Shown: positions 50,421-60,143, numbered from the stretch's first letter. The stretch: 64,000 nt of DNA from Rhodopseudomonas infernalis (GCF_022271405.1 NZ_JAJNAL010000018.1:39143-103142); one strand, 5' to 3'. Numbers and translations are program-made. The notes: a model not told the origin generated them from the letters alone.

Positions 50421-51398
50421 CTACGCAGCTTCCTCAAGCCCCAACTTTGCAACCCGGGATGCGAAGACACGATGCAGATCATTCAACCGTTTTGCCAACC
50501 ACTCATGTTGCCGCTGCCAATCTGCCTCATCGTCGGGATCGACATCGTGGAGATATGATGCCACGCGACTATCCCGCCTCGAAGGTAGCTCCTCCCATTC
50601 CAGCGGATAGCCAAGCTCCCCTTCAACAGCTTCTTTTTGGAGCAGCAATAGGCCGAGATTTGATTTAGCCTGCTCGCCGGCGATGTATAATTCTGCGCGG
50701 ATCTGCCGTTTCGGTCGTATCATTACAGCGCTCAGATGGAAGCCCACTCGCCCGATCGGATAATCCATCCATGATTGAGCTTGAGGTTTCTTGTTGCCAG
50801 CCACTGCTCCCGCCAACCTCCTGAGTTGCCCTTGGAACAACTCCCAGTAGGAACGCTGCAGAGAACGGATTTCGGACAACTCAGCATCATCGATGACATG
50901 CGCCGCTTGAGCGACCGATTGGGTCCAATTGTTTGGCATCGAGACAATGTTGAATTTCGGCGCAGCTGGCGACGCTCCTATTCGCCAAAGCTCGACCTCC
51001 AACCCGAAAAATCGGAAACTCTCATCGGTGATTCGATTCAACCAATCCAGCGTCGACCTATGTTCCTCGGTGAACTTGGCGGCTATCCATACGATAGTTA
51101 CGGCGTCAAGCCCCGATGCATAGGTCAGCAATTGACCAAGATGGCCATGATCCGTTCGCTCAAGCTGATTCTCTATGAGAACCCATCTATCGACGCCAAT
51201 TTCTTTGCAGAGGATATCAGCGCGAAAAGGACCAACCTTGCGCTCATGAGCCTCGTACTCAATTTCTATACCGAGCGCTTCGGCCAGAATTTCCAAGTTT
51301 TCCTTTCTTGCTAACCAAGGCGTGAAGTCAGCAGATTCGGATGACCAAATACTGCGAAGATCAACCGATTCGAGGCGGCCCAATTCGCTCGTCGCCAT
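50421..51398 (-). CDS. DUF4268 protein with PD-(D/E)xK-like N-terminal region
   Basis: 325 aa from ATG 51398 (GGTGGAG upstream). Nuclease-like core: FRADILCKE with Asp61, then VLIENQ (Glu76, Gln78), a D-x(n)-E-x-Q variant of PD-(D/E)xK, followed by TDHGHLGQLLTYASGLDAVT and VWIAAKFTEEHRSTLDWLN. The C-terminal half fits DUF4268. Base composition is lower in G+C than both neighbours, suggesting transfer. Function unknown; related proteins often occur with restriction or defence genes. Confidence 0.78.
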   Translation of the reverse strand: MATSELGRLESVDLRSIWSSESADFTPWLARKENLEILAEALGIEIEYEAHERKVGPFRADILCKEIGVDRWVLIENQLERTDHGHLGQLLTYASGLDAVTIVWIAAKFTEEHRSTLDWLNRITDESFRFFGLEVELWRIGASPAAPKFNIVSMPNNWTQSVAQAAHVIDDAELSEIRSLQRSYWELFQGQLRRLAGAVAGNKKPQAQSWMDYPIGRVGFHLSAVMIRPKRQIRAELYIAGEQAKSNLGLLLLQKEAVEGELGYPLEWEELPSRRDSRVASYLHDVDPDDEADWQRQHEWLAKRLNDLHRVFASRVAKLGLEEAA

Positions 51399-51496
51399 TT
51401 TCTCCACCAGCTATTTTCGAATTCGTTTGAATCGAAGTCGGTCGTGCGGGATGTAAATCGCGACCGCTTTACTCATAAACCTATTTGACGCGTACC

Positions 51497-53059
51497 TCAC
51501 CGCCAAACATCCGCCTGCACCACCGCATCTTCTCGCCAGGCTTCGCGCGCGGCCTTGTTGGCCATCCAGTTCGGCAGGAAGGTCAGCGCTTCATCGAGGA
51601 TGTGGGGGGTGTGCAGGCCGGGCGAATATTCCAGCGCGCGCTTGTAGTATTCTTTGAGGGCCGGCCGGAAGGTCGGATGCGCGCAGTTCTCGATGATCAC
51701 CTTCGCCCGCGCCTTGGGCGACAGCCCGCGCAAATCGGCGAGGCCCTGCTCGGTGACGATCACCTGGACGTCGTGCTCGGTGTGGTCGACATGCGAGGCC
51801 ATCGGCACGATGCAGGAGATCTTGCCGCCCTTGGCGGCCGACGGCGTCATGAAGAACGACAGATAGGAGTTGCGGGCGAAATCGCCCGACCCGCCGATGC
51901 CGTTCATGATGCTGGTGCCGGTGATGTGGGTCGAATTGACGTTGCCGTAGATGTCGGCCTCGATCAGCCCGTTCATCGCGATCACGCCGAGCCGGCGGAT
52001 CACCTCCGGATGATTGGAGATCTCCTGCGGTCGCAGCACGATGCGCTCGCGATAGAAATCGAGGTTGCGGAGGAATTCGTCGTAGCCGTCCGGCGACAGC
52101 GACAGCGCGGTGGCTGAGGCGAGTGTCAGCTTGCCCTTGCGGAGCAGGCTGAGCATGCCGTCCTGCAGCACCTCGGTGTAGGCCGTCATGTTTTCGAACG
52201 GCCCGTTCTCGAGCCCGGCCATCACCGCGTTGGCGACGTTGCCGACGCCGGACTGCAGCGGCAGCAGGTTCGGCGGCAGCCGGCCTTTCTTCACCTCATG
52301 GCCGAGAAATTCGAGGATGTGCTCGGCAATCGCCTGGGAGCTCTCGTCGGGCGCGGAGAATCCCGAATTGCGGTCCGGCAGATTGGTCTCGACGATCGCG
52401 ACGATCTTGGAGGGATCGCAGCGCAGATATTGTTCGCCGATGCGATCGCCCGTGGCGAGGATCGGGATCGGCTTGCGGTGCGGCGGCAGCTGCGTGCCGT
52501 AATACACGTCGTGCATGCCTTCGAGACGGATGTCCTGCCAGGCGTTGACTTCGAGGATCACCTTGTCGGCGAGATCCAGCCAGGTCTTGTTGTTGCCGAT
52601 CGACGACGACGGGATCAGGCTGCCGTCCTCGCGGATACCGGCCACTTCGACGATCGCGACGTCGAGCTTGCCGAGGAAGCCGAACCAGACGTGCTGGGCG
52701 ACGTGGGACAGATGGATGTCGATATATTCCATCCGCCCCGCATTGATGCGCTTGCGACAGGTCGGATCGGATTGATATGGCAGCCGCATCTCAATGCCGT
52801 CGACCTTGGCGAGCGCACCGTCGAGTTCGGGGGCGGTCGAGGCGCCGGTCCAGACGCTGACCTTGAACTTCTGGCCGCGGGCATGGTGCGCGTTGATGCG
52901 TTCGGCAAGCGCAAGCGGCAGCAGCTTGGGATAGCCGGCACCGGTGAAGCCGCTCATGCCGACATTCGCGCCGGATGGGATCTGCGCGGCGGCGTCGGCC
53001 GCAGTCATGATCTTGGCACGAAGGTGAGGAGCGAGCACGCGAGAGCTTGGAAGGACCAT
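51497..53059 (-). CDS. Acetyl-CoA hydrolase / succinyl-CoA:acetate CoA-transferase family enzyme
   Basis: 520 aa from ATG 53059. Class I CoA-transferase folds with NVGMSGFTGAGYPKLLPLAL, the Glu-containing active loop MNGLIEADIYGNVNSTHITG and MNGIGGSGDFARNSYLSFFM, IVTEQGLADLRGLSPKARA. It moves CoA between acetate and succinate or hydrolyses acetyl-CoA. An upstream extension of 29 codons lacks family similarity. Confidence 0.88.
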   Translation of the reverse strand: MVLPSSRVLAPHLRAKIMTAADAAAQIPSGANVGMSGFTGAGYPKLLPLALAERINAHHARGQKFKVSVWTGASTAPELDGALAKVDGIEMRLPYQSDPTCRKRINAGRMEYIDIHLSHVAQHVWFGFLGKLDVAIVEVAGIREDGSLIPSSSIGNNKTWLDLADKVILEVNAWQDIRLEGMHDVYYGTQLPPHRKPIPILATGDRIGEQYLRCDPSKIVAIVETNLPDRNSGFSAPDESSQAIAEHILEFLGHEVKKGRLPPNLLPLQSGVGNVANAVMAGLENGPFENMTAYTEVLQDGMLSLLRKGKLTLASATALSLSPDGYDEFLRNLDFYRERIVLRPQEISNHPEVIRRLGVIAMNGLIEADIYGNVNSTHITGTSIMNGIGGSGDFARNSYLSFFMTPSAAKGGKISCIVPMASHVDHTEHDVQVIVTEQGLADLRGLSPKARAKVIIENCAHPTFRPALKEYYKRALEYSPGLHTPHILDEALTFLPNWMANKAAREAWREDAVVQADVWR

Positions 53060-53799
53060 CACGGTTCTTTCTGTTCGGGCTGGGGCGCCGGCACGGAACT
53101 GGTCCGATTCGTCTAACCGCTTGGCTGAAAAGCACCATCCGACCAATGGCTGACGCGGTGGTAGGTCGAGCGGCGGCGCGATTGGGAGCCTGCCATTGGT
53201 GCAGCGCAGCGCGGCCGAACGGCTACAAGACGCTCGATTTTTGAAGGGCTTCCGCCTTCCCAGTAGCTGTCGACCGCGTTACGCGGCAGCCATCGGACAG
53301 CGGACGTTGCTATGCGGCGATAGCAGTGCAGGCGCGCTTTTGTTGCAGGCCGGCTTTCGCTACCGCCACGGCCTCGTCAGCCTCGTCAACGCTGATCGCT
53401 GACACGGCCAATGATCCGCCAAACGATCATGATTCAACGTGAGGTGCGCCTGGTCAGGCCTGTGGCGCCGGTGGTCCGGCGGTGGCGATCCCTCCAGACT
53501 CGAAAACCTCCGGCAGGGCATTGCCGGAGGTTTCTTGGAGGTATTACAAAAGGAAAGAAGTCTTGGCGGCCTCCTTCGTTCAGGCACGGATAGAGCCTTC
53601 CGTGCACGCGAAGTATATGAGTCTGTTACGTGATAGCAATAGATGAGTTTGTCAGCAATCTGGAGGTGTGCGGGATGGAGGGACGCCGGGTGTCGTCAGG
53701 CTGTAACTGAGCCTTCAAAGGGGCCGCCGCTACGGGCGATCCAGCCCGGCGACGAGCACAAGCCACAAGCCATTCCGTCCAAGCCGGCCATCGCAAGCA
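53060..53799. other. Long non-coding stretch upstream of the CoA-transferase
   Basis: About 740 bases with no convincing gene on either strand. It contains the orphan hairpin at 53502-53534 and the CoA-transferase promoter region near 53060-53150. The only open frames are short and unlike known proteins. Confidence 0.6.
53502..53534. terminator. Orphan intrinsic terminator
   Basis: AAAACCTCCGGCA / TGCCGGAGGTTTCTT with loop GGGCAT. It has T-rich ends on both strands. No annotated gene ends here, so it may close a small RNA transcript. Confidence 0.55.
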
Positions 53800-53829
53800 A
53801 AAACCCCGGCGGTCGCCCGCCGGGGTTTG
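53800..53829 (-). terminator. Intrinsic terminator after the porin
   Basis: Stem AAACCCCGGCGGGCG / CGCCGGGGTTT read on the minus strand, ending in a T run. It is 20 bases after the porin stop. Confidence 0.9.
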
Positions 53830-53850
53830 ATCGTGTGTCTCGGAAAGGGA

Positions 53851-55347
53851 TCAGAACGTGCGCTGAACGCGCAGATTGCCGCTCCAGACGCCCTGGTCCT
53901 TCAGCTCGTAGGTGACAGCGTTCGGCTTGGTGCCGCCGACCGCGTTCCAAGTCACGACGCCGGAGTGGCTCTGGTCAAGATAGGTGTACATGACTTCGCC
54001 CGAGAACGTCAGGTTCTTGACCGGCGTCCAGCGGGTGACGGTGCCGATCTGGGCAATGCGGAAGTCCGGATTGCAGGCCATGCCGACCGGATTGCCGATC
54101 GCGCCGCAGATCATCGCTGATGCGGTGCCGTTGTAGTCGATAGCGGTATACGAACCGAACAGCGAGCTCGACCAGAAGGGGCTCCAGTTGTGGTTGAACG
54201 CACCACGGACGCCCCAAGCGGTGGTCTTCTGGATCGCCGAGCCGACGATATTGTTCAGGCCGTTGAAGACGCCGTCAGCCGCACCGGCGAACGCCATGCT
54301 CTGATAGGTGCCGGGGATGCTGTTGTTGCTGAAGATCGCGAACGAGGTCGGGCTCACGCCGCCGATCACGTAACGGGTGGCGCCGTTCGAATAGGTGGCG
54401 GTGATGTTGAAGCTGTCGCCGGGGCCGGTCGGTAGGTTCTTGAGCGACAGGGCACCTTGCACGGCGTAGCCCCAAGTGTCGCCCGGATGGCCCGAGGTCT
54501 CGAGCGTCGGCGTGTAGTAGCTGGCGCGAACCTGATGCGCCGCGGCCGATACCTGGAACAGACCCCAAGCCTGGTCGACGCGGATCTTGCCGACGATGTC
54601 GGGGACCTCGACACCGGCGTAGGAGTTGGTGCCGTAGATACCGGCCGGGTAGAAGTTGTTGATCTGAGTGGCGGTCAGACCCGGGTTGCTGGTGTTGTAC
54701 AGCCCCGATTGCAGGTAGGACGACGGATCTTCCAGCGAGACCGAGGCCGACACGCCATTGCCGAATTCAGCGGTGTAGGAGATCTGGTTGATGCCGGTGA
54801 CATCGTCATAGCCACCGATCAGGAACGAGGTGTTGTTGCCCGGATAGCCGGTCCACGGCGTGTCGAACTGCGACACCGCTTTACCGAACGTGAAGCCGGC
54901 GAACTGGATGAACGCGTAGTAGACGCCGAGCGTGCCGCCGGCGACTGCGTCGCCCGTAGTCCAGTTGAAGGTGGCGTCGAAATAGGTGCGAACCAGGCCG
55001 TATTCCGTGGCCGTCCGGGTATCGATGTTGATATCCTGGCGCGAGCGGAAGATGAAATTGTTGGCGACACGGTTCTTTTGGCCGGCGTTGCTGGCCCATG
55101 CCGGCGCGTTATAGGCGCTGGATCCATACAGCGTCGCGTCAGCCCGCAGGTAGCCGCCGAGCTTGATGCAGGTGTCGGTACCGGGGATGTAGTAAAAGCC
55201 GGCGCCGTAGATCGAGCAGACCTTGACGTATTCGACGGCCTTGGCCTTCAGCGGAAGATCCGCCGCTTGGGCGCTCCCGTAGGCGAGAAACGCGGCGGCC
55301 GAGGCCAGCGCCAATGTTCTGATCGATGTGGTCTTGATCGGTTTCAT
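53851..55347 (-). CDS. Outer membrane porin (Porin_2 family)
   Basis: 498 aa. Signal peptide to about residue 28 (LAYGSAQAADLPLKAKAVEY). Cys residues in VKVCSIYGAGFYYIPGTDTC are typical of rhizobial porins, followed by GGYLRADATLYGSSAYNAPA, FRSRQDINIDTRTATEYGL and FIQFAGFTFGKAVSQFDTPW. It ends in Phe (LRVQRTF), the beta-barrel assembly signal. It forms trimeric diffusion channels. The product is expected to be abundant; the upstream region is A/T-rich. Confidence 0.95.
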   Translation of the reverse strand: MKPIKTTSIRTLALASAAAFLAYGSAQAADLPLKAKAVEYVKVCSIYGAGFYYIPGTDTCIKLGGYLRADATLYGSSAYNAPAWASNAGQKNRVANNFIFRSRQDINIDTRTATEYGLVRTYFDATFNWTTGDAVAGGTLGVYYAFIQFAGFTFGKAVSQFDTPWTGYPGNNTSFLIGGYDDVTGINQISYTAEFGNGVSASVSLEDPSSYLQSGLYNTSNPGLTATQINNFYPAGIYGTNSYAGVEVPDIVGKIRVDQAWGLFQVSAAAHQVRASYYTPTLETSGHPGDTWGYAVQGALSLKNLPTGPGDSFNITATYSNGATRYVIGGVSPTSFAIFSNNSIPGTYQSMAFAGAADGVFNGLNNIVGSAIQKTTAWGVRGAFNHNWSPFWSSSLFGSYTAIDYNGTASAMICGAIGNPVGMACNPDFRIAQIGTVTRWTPVKNLTFSGEVMYTYLDQSHSGVVTWNAVGGTKPNAVTYELKDQGVWSGNLRVQRTF

Positions 55348-55855
55348 TACAGCCCTCCAGAGCGATTAGCGAAAAGGTCAGGCCCTGCAGGTCCTTGCCT
55401 CAGGCGACCATTACTTCGATGAGTACCGGCCGTTGCGAGCCGATCACACGTCTCAACGGGACGATTTGTATGTGCCCCACCCGTCGGCTATGGATCATGC
55501 TTGATTTCATTAGTTGATGGAAATCCTTTATCTCATCATCTAATTGTTTGCTCGTCGTCGTTGTATTTACGCAACAGGCATAATTGACCCGCCAAAACGA
55601 CTGACGGAGTGCTACGCCGCCGACGTCTTGTTAGCGAACGGCGATTTTGCTGCACGGTCGAGAACCATCGCGAACGTCCCAGATCAGCGCTGACGGAAGC
55701 ACAGGGCCCGCGGCTCTCGGCGACCAGCCTGGCTTACTCCGGCCTCATGACGCATTGCGGCCGTCGCCTCACCGCCTCATTCCAGTACCAATGTTTGATA
55801 TAGAAACCGATGTGCAAAAGGTGATATGATCCGCCATCGTTAGCTCGGAGGATGA
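55348..55855. other. A/T-rich intergenic region between porin and MarR gene
   Basis: 508 bases containing the divergent promoters. TTTATCTCATCATCTAATTG (near 55527) is the most A/T-rich part and could hold porin control signals. TGATAT occurs twice (55796 and 55822), just before the MarR gene. No convincing gene. Confidence 0.5.
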
Positions 55856-56365
55856 ATGCCCAAGAAGGCGAAGCTTGGTTTGGCGGTTCGATCGGCTGCG
55901 GTCGATGCCGTGACGGCCCGTGAGTTCAGCACGATCATCGGCAGCCTGGCTGTCCATCTGGATGAGATCCGGCACTATCGCGCCAAGAGTCTCGGCATCA
56001 GCGGTCCGCAATTCGCGATCCTGATGACGATCAGGCGCCTCGATGAAGGCGATGGGGTATCGGTCCGTCATGTCGCGGGGGCGCTGCATGTCGATTCGTC
56101 GTTCATCACCACTCAGTCCAAGGTGCTGGAAAAGAAGGGCTTGCTGGGTCGGCAGACGGACGAAACGGACGCCAGGGTGGTGAAGCTGTTCCTCACCGAC
56201 AAGGCCGAGAAGCAGATAACCGGCCTCGCGGCCGGGGAGCGCTCGCTCAACGCGTTCATCTTCGGTGGTTTGACGAACGACGCTGTTGCCGAACTCACCG
56301 ACCAGCTCACCGAGTTGAGCGGCCGGCTCGAGAAGGCGTGCCTGAAGATCGCCGGCGGCTTCTGA
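55856..56365 (+). CDS. MarR-family transcriptional regulator
   Basis: 169 aa; GGAGG precedes the ATG. Winged helix: LGISGPQFAILMTIRRLDEG, VRHVAGALHVDSSFITTQSK (recognition helix) and the wing LLGRQTDETDARVVKLFLTD. Dimerisation helices at both ends. Likely responds to a small aromatic ligand; target gene unknown, possibly itself or the porin. Confidence 0.9.
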   Translation: MPKKAKLGLAVRSAAVDAVTAREFSTIIGSLAVHLDEIRHYRAKSLGISGPQFAILMTIRRLDEGDGVSVRHVAGALHVDSSFITTQSKVLEKKGLLGRQTDETDARVVKLFLTDKAEKQITGLAAGERSLNAFIFGGLTNDAVAELTDQLTELSGRLEKACLKIAGGF

Positions 56366-56380
56366 GCCGCCGCCTCGGCG

Positions 56381-57130
56381 TCATCGGATCCTCTCGCGAA
56401 GCCGGTCGCGCACCCAATCGAGAATCGATCCGGCCGGGAGCCGGGACTGAGCGGCCGCAAGGCCGTCGCCGAGATCGACCCGTCCGGATCCATCCTCTCC
56501 CCACCGTTGCGGTAGGCGGGACGCGAGCAGACCCCGCGCGTACGTCCGATCGATATCTTTGGCGGGGCGAAGCGGGATCAAGGTCGGGCAAGGCATTGCG
56601 AAGCCGAGCGGCAGCATCGCGTCAGCAAGGAATATCGGCGACGGCGAGGCATGATCGCCGGCCCAGCGCTCCCACAATCCGCCGTCGCAGACTGCCGCGG
56701 CGGCACGACCGTCGAACGCAATTCCACGCGCCACCAGCGACGAGGCGGTGCCGTCGCTGATCACGGCGATTCGTGCCGGATCGATCCCGGGCTCGTCAGC
56801 CAGATGGTCGATCATTGCCGAGATGCAGGTCTCCGGGCGGATCGATCCGCGCAGCGGCTCCTCCTCGGGGCCGCCCAGCTCGACACAGAGCAGAGCCAGC
56901 CCGCGCGCGCGCGACGGCCGAGCCATCAGCCGAAACAGAGCTTCCTTGCTGCGGGTCTCGCCGACGCAGACGACGCCCGGCGCCCCGGTCGGCTCGACGG
57001 CGCCGGGCGGCAGATAGTAGGCCTGAAGCTCGGCGTCGTCGCGCCAACTCACCGTGACGGCGCGGGCGGGCGGATCGAACCGCGTCAGGAAAGCGCTGAT
57101 GCCGTCAGCCTTGCCCAGCTTGCACAACAT
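56381..57130 (-). CDS. Alpha/beta-hydrolase-like protein, function unknown
   Basis: 249 aa from ATG 57130 (GGAG upstream). Fold features: AYYLPPGAVEPTGAPGVVCV, then ARGLALLCVELGGPEEEPLR and nucleophile-elbow-like IAVISDGTASSLVARGIAFD, where the usual G-x-S-x-G reads V-I-S-D-G. A PCPTLIPLRPAKDIDRTY strand follows. The Ser is kept but the first Gly is missing, so activity is uncertain. It reads towards the MarR gene. Similar to FrsA/peptidase-like acyl hydrolases only by eye. Confidence 0.55.
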   Translation of the reverse strand: MLCKLGKADGISAFLTRFDPPARAVTVSWRDDAELQAYYLPPGAVEPTGAPGVVCVGETRSKEALFRLMARPSRARGLALLCVELGGPEEEPLRGSIRPETCISAMIDHLADEPGIDPARIAVISDGTASSLVARGIAFDGRAAAAVCDGGLWERWAGDHASPSPIFLADAMLPLGFAMPCPTLIPLRPAKDIDRTYARGLLASRLPQRWGEDGSGRVDLGDGLAAAQSRLPAGSILDWVRDRLRERIR

Positions 57131-57431
57131 TCGCTCCAGCAAATAATAATGAAAACGATCATCAAAAAACTAATTGATTCACTCATACAACAGATCGGAT
57201 GTGTCAATTCGCTTATAGACGCACACTAGGCCGAATGGGTTGTCAGCGGTCAATGCCGCCTGCTGTCCGACCGCTGGCGCAACAAAGCGCCCGAACGCCG
57301 CGGCGGATCGTCAAGCTATCGCCCGGGCCCCGCTCAGCGGGGTGGCCAACCGGTCGACAAGGAGCCGCTAGTGGCGGCGAGCAAGAAAAGGGGGGCGGCG
57401 GCCGACAAGATCTGCCCCGGCAAGCCGAGAA

Positions 57432-57516
57432 TGGTGCCCCTGGCCGGAATCGAACCAGCACTCCTTGCGGAACTCGATTTTGAGTCGAGCGCGTCTACCA
57501 GTTCCGCCACAGGGGC
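57432..57516 (-). tRNA. tRNA-Leu (CAA)
   Basis: 85 bases, class II with a long variable arm. Acceptor GCCCCTG pairs with CAGGGGC; the 3' ACCA is encoded. Anticodon stem CTCGA / TCGAG with loop CTCAAAA gives anticodon CAA. The T-arm GGTTCGATTCC is typical. Decodes UUG. Confidence 0.95.
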
Positions 57517-57685
57517 CCGCGCCGCCGAGCGAGCCGGCGGCGAAGCGGCGGGGACTATAGCGGCCGGGGAGTCGGGGTCAACCCGGCGACGCTGCCCGCG
57601 CCGCGGCTCCTACACCGCGGTTTGATCGGCGGCGATCTCGACAGCCGCTCGGCGCCGCGATACGACGCCGAAACTGGAGATCACC

Positions 57686-58231
57686 GTGACGGCTCCCTCT
57701 GTCCACCAATACCGAATCGGCGCCCGGCTGGACCGCGGAACGCGCGTCGCCCAGAACGTCGCGCTGGCCTATGCGGTGATCGCCGCGGCGGCGCTCGGCG
57801 GCGCCTGGTATTTCCAGCTGGCGCTCGATCTGCAGCCCTGCCCGCTCTGTCTCGAGCAGCGCTATGCCTATTACGCGGCGATCCCGCTCGCGGCGCTGGT
57901 GGCGGTCGCGGCCTGGCGCGAGGCACCGGTGTCGCTGCTGCTCGCCGGCCTCTTGGTGCTGACCCTGCTGGCGCTCGGCAATGCAGGGCTCGGCACCTAC
58001 CACGCCGGTGTCGAATGGAAGTTCTGGCCGGGGCCGAGCGACTGCAGCGGCCCGGTGCTCGATCTGAGCAAGGCCGGCAGCCTGCTCGATCAGCTCGACA
58101 AGGTGAAGGTGGTGCGCTGCGACGACGTCCAGTGGCGCTTCCTCGGCCTGTCACTGGCCGGCTACAACGTCCTGCTGTCGGTGGGGCTGGCAGCGCTGGC
58201 AGGCTGGGGCATCGTCCGGATCCGGCGCTGA
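57686..58231 (+). CDS. dsbB: Disulfide bond formation protein DsbB
   Basis: 181 aa, four helices. Quinone-linked CPLCLEQRYAYYAAIPLAAL (CxxC pair) and the second periplasmic cysteine in GPSDCSGPVLDLSK; downstream VVRCDDVQWRFLGLSLAGYN completes the pattern. It reoxidises DsbA using ubiquinone in the inner membrane. DsbA is not in the window. Confidence 0.92.
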   Translation: MTAPSVHQYRIGARLDRGTRVAQNVALAYAVIAAAALGGAWYFQLALDLQPCPLCLEQRYAYYAAIPLAALVAVAAWREAPVSLLLAGLLVLTLLALGNAGLGTYHAGVEWKFWPGPSDCSGPVLDLSKAGSLLDQLDKVKVVRCDDVQWRFLGLSLAGYNVLLSVGLAALAGWGIVRIRR

Positions 58232-58399
58232 TCGCCGTCGCACGCGCCCTCCGGAAGAAGTGGGCTGGCCTCCAGGAACAAGATTCCGCACGACGCGTTG
58301 TCGGGTGTCGTCACTCACGCGGTTGGTACGGAAGCTGATCGAGGCCTCCGTGTATGGCCAGCCATTTCGGCGCAGTGACCGCACCAGAATCGACAGCTT

Positions 58400-59605
58400 A
58401 TGCCAACCGAACAGAGGCCAGTCTCTCAGACGGCCTCCCAAATCGTACACGATCATCTCCAGGACGAACTTCCCTACCGTCGCCGCCAGCAGGCTCTCCT
58501 TCGGGAGTTCGGTACGGCCGCGCTCCAGACGCGCGATTTTCAGCAGATTTTGCAGGAGGCGGCCAATCTCGCCGCACGCGGTCTGGGATGTGCTTACGCC
58601 AAGGTTCTTGAATACGATCCGGGCGAGAGACGTCTGGTGGTGCGGGCAGGGATCGGTTGGCCCCCCGGTACGGTGGACCACGTATCGCTCGGCGCCGACA
58701 TCGAATCGCCTGCGGGCTATGCGTTTCAGACCGGGCAATCGGTGATTTCCAATCATCTGCAGAAAGAGACACGGTTCCGGACGCCGAAACTGCTGGCCGA
58801 TCACGGCATCCGGCGGGCCATCAACGTGCTGATCCGACGGGGCGGCGAGGGCGACACGCCATTCGGGATTCTCGAGGCGGACACCCCCGATCCTGGGCAG
58901 TTCGACGACGCCGATGCGGATTTTCTCGCCGGCTTCGCCGGTCTGCTCGGCATCGCCATCGAACGTCAGCATGCCGACGCCAAGCTTCAGGCCGCGCTCG
59001 AGCACGAGGCCTTGCTGACGCGTGAGATGAGCCATCGGGTCAAGAACAGCCTGACGTCGGTTGTCGGCCTGCTCCGCGTCCAGGCCCGCGGCTCGGAATC
59101 GGCGGACGTCACCAGCGCGCTGGAAAATGCAGCGATGCGCGTCGCCTCGATCGCGGAGGTGCACGATCATCTGTGGCGGGGCAGCAAGGTCGGCTTCGTC
59201 GATCTATCGGATTTCGTCGGCCATCTTTGCAAAAATCTGCAGAGCTCGGCACCGGAGCATACGCTTCAATCCCGTTCCGACCGGATCATCCTGTCGGCCG
59301 ACAAGGCGATCCCGTTGGGTCTGCTGGTCAACGAGTTGGTCACGAACGCCGTGAAGTACGCCTATGTCGACGGGCCCGGTGTGATCCGGATGGACGCCCG
59401 GGAAATCAACGGCCACCTGCTGGTCGAGATTTCCGATGAAGGCGCCGGCCTGCCAGACGGATTCGACATCAATGAGCCGCGCAAGAGCCTCGGCTTCCGG
59501 GTCATCCTCGGCCTGGTGCGACAATTGATGGGCGAGCTCAGGATCTCGAAGAACATCCCGCAGGGGGTTCTGTTTACCATCAAGTTTCCACTCGACCCGC
59601 CGTGA
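58400..59605 (+). CDS. GAF-domain HWE/HisKA_2-type sensor histidine kinase
   Basis: 401 aa. GAF domain about 35-190 (AANLAARGLGCAYAKVLEYD, GVDHVSLGADIES-like strand). Kinase core: H-box EMSHRVKNSLTSVVGLLRVQ, N-box LVNELVTNAVKYAYVDGPGV and ISDEGAGLPDGFDINEPRKS. Soluble, so it likely senses a cytosolic ligand. It is followed 75 bases later by a receiver protein, its probable partner. Confidence 0.9.
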   Translation: MPTEQRPVSQTASQIVHDHLQDELPYRRRQQALLREFGTAALQTRDFQQILQEAANLAARGLGCAYAKVLEYDPGERRLVVRAGIGWPPGTVDHVSLGADIESPAGYAFQTGQSVISNHLQKETRFRTPKLLADHGIRRAINVLIRRGGEGDTPFGILEADTPDPGQFDDADADFLAGFAGLLGIAIERQHADAKLQAALEHEALLTREMSHRVKNSLTSVVGLLRVQARGSESADVTSALENAAMRVASIAEVHDHLWRGSKVGFVDLSDFVGHLCKNLQSSAPEHTLQSRSDRIILSADKAIPLGLLVNELVTNAVKYAYVDGPGVIRMDAREINGHLLVEISDEGAGLPDGFDINEPRKSLGFRVILGLVRQLMGELRISKNIPQGVLFTIKFPLDPP

Positions 59606-59680
59606 GCCAGGCGTGATGCGCGAACGCACTCCATCTCCCGGGAGCGGGCCATTCCACCAATTTTTGTGAGTCCTCATTAC

Positions 59681-60079
59681 ATGCCTTCAACCCCGCCTCG
59701 GATCCGCATTCTCGTCGTCGAAGATGAAACGTTCATTCGCATGGACGTGGTGGAGATCCTGATCGAAGCGGGGTTCGATGTCGTGGAGGCCGTCAGTGCG
59801 GCTGAGGGCATTCGGACGCTCGAGCGCGATCCCGACATCCGGCTGATGTTCACGGACATCGATATGCCGGGCACCATGAACGGGCTGAAACTGGCCGCGG
59901 CGGTGAGAGAACGGTGGCCGCCGATCAGGATCATCGCGACGTCGGGACAGTTCCAGCTGCAGGCCGGCGATCTCCCGCCCGACGCCCGATTCTTCGTCAA
60001 GCCCTGTCAACCGGCGCAGATCATCGACGCCGTTCGCGAGTTGACGCGCGGGACGTGGACACCCCGCCGTCTCGCCTGA
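59681..60079 (+). CDS. Stand-alone response regulator receiver
   Basis: 132 aa from ATG 59681 (a GTG 15 bases upstream is possible). Receiver motifs: RILVVEDETFIRMDVVEILI (acidic pair), LMFTDIDMPGTMNGLKL (phospho-Asp), ATSGQF and FFVKPCQPAQIIDAV (Lys). No output domain, so it acts by protein contact or phosphotransfer. Located just after the HWE kinase. Confidence 0.9.
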   Translation: MPSTPPRIRILVVEDETFIRMDVVEILIEAGFDVVEAVSAAEGIRTLERDPDIRLMFTDIDMPGTMNGLKLAAAVRERWPPIRIIATSGQFQLQAGDLPPDARFFVKPCQPAQIIDAVRELTRGTWTPRRLA

Positions 60080-60143
60080 TCTCGGCCGCGCTGCGCGGCG
60101 TTCGCATGATGCCTGAAGGCTCGAGCCAGAAAGAACACTCCCA

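Noticed and set aside
53801..53829. A + strand terminator ending a gene upstream
   Set aside because: No + strand gene ends there; the hairpin fits the minus-strand porin transcript.
55796..55827. Repeated TGATAT as a sigma-70 promoter or MarR operator
   Set aside because: The spacing of 26 bases fits neither a promoter nor a palindromic site well; evidence too thin.
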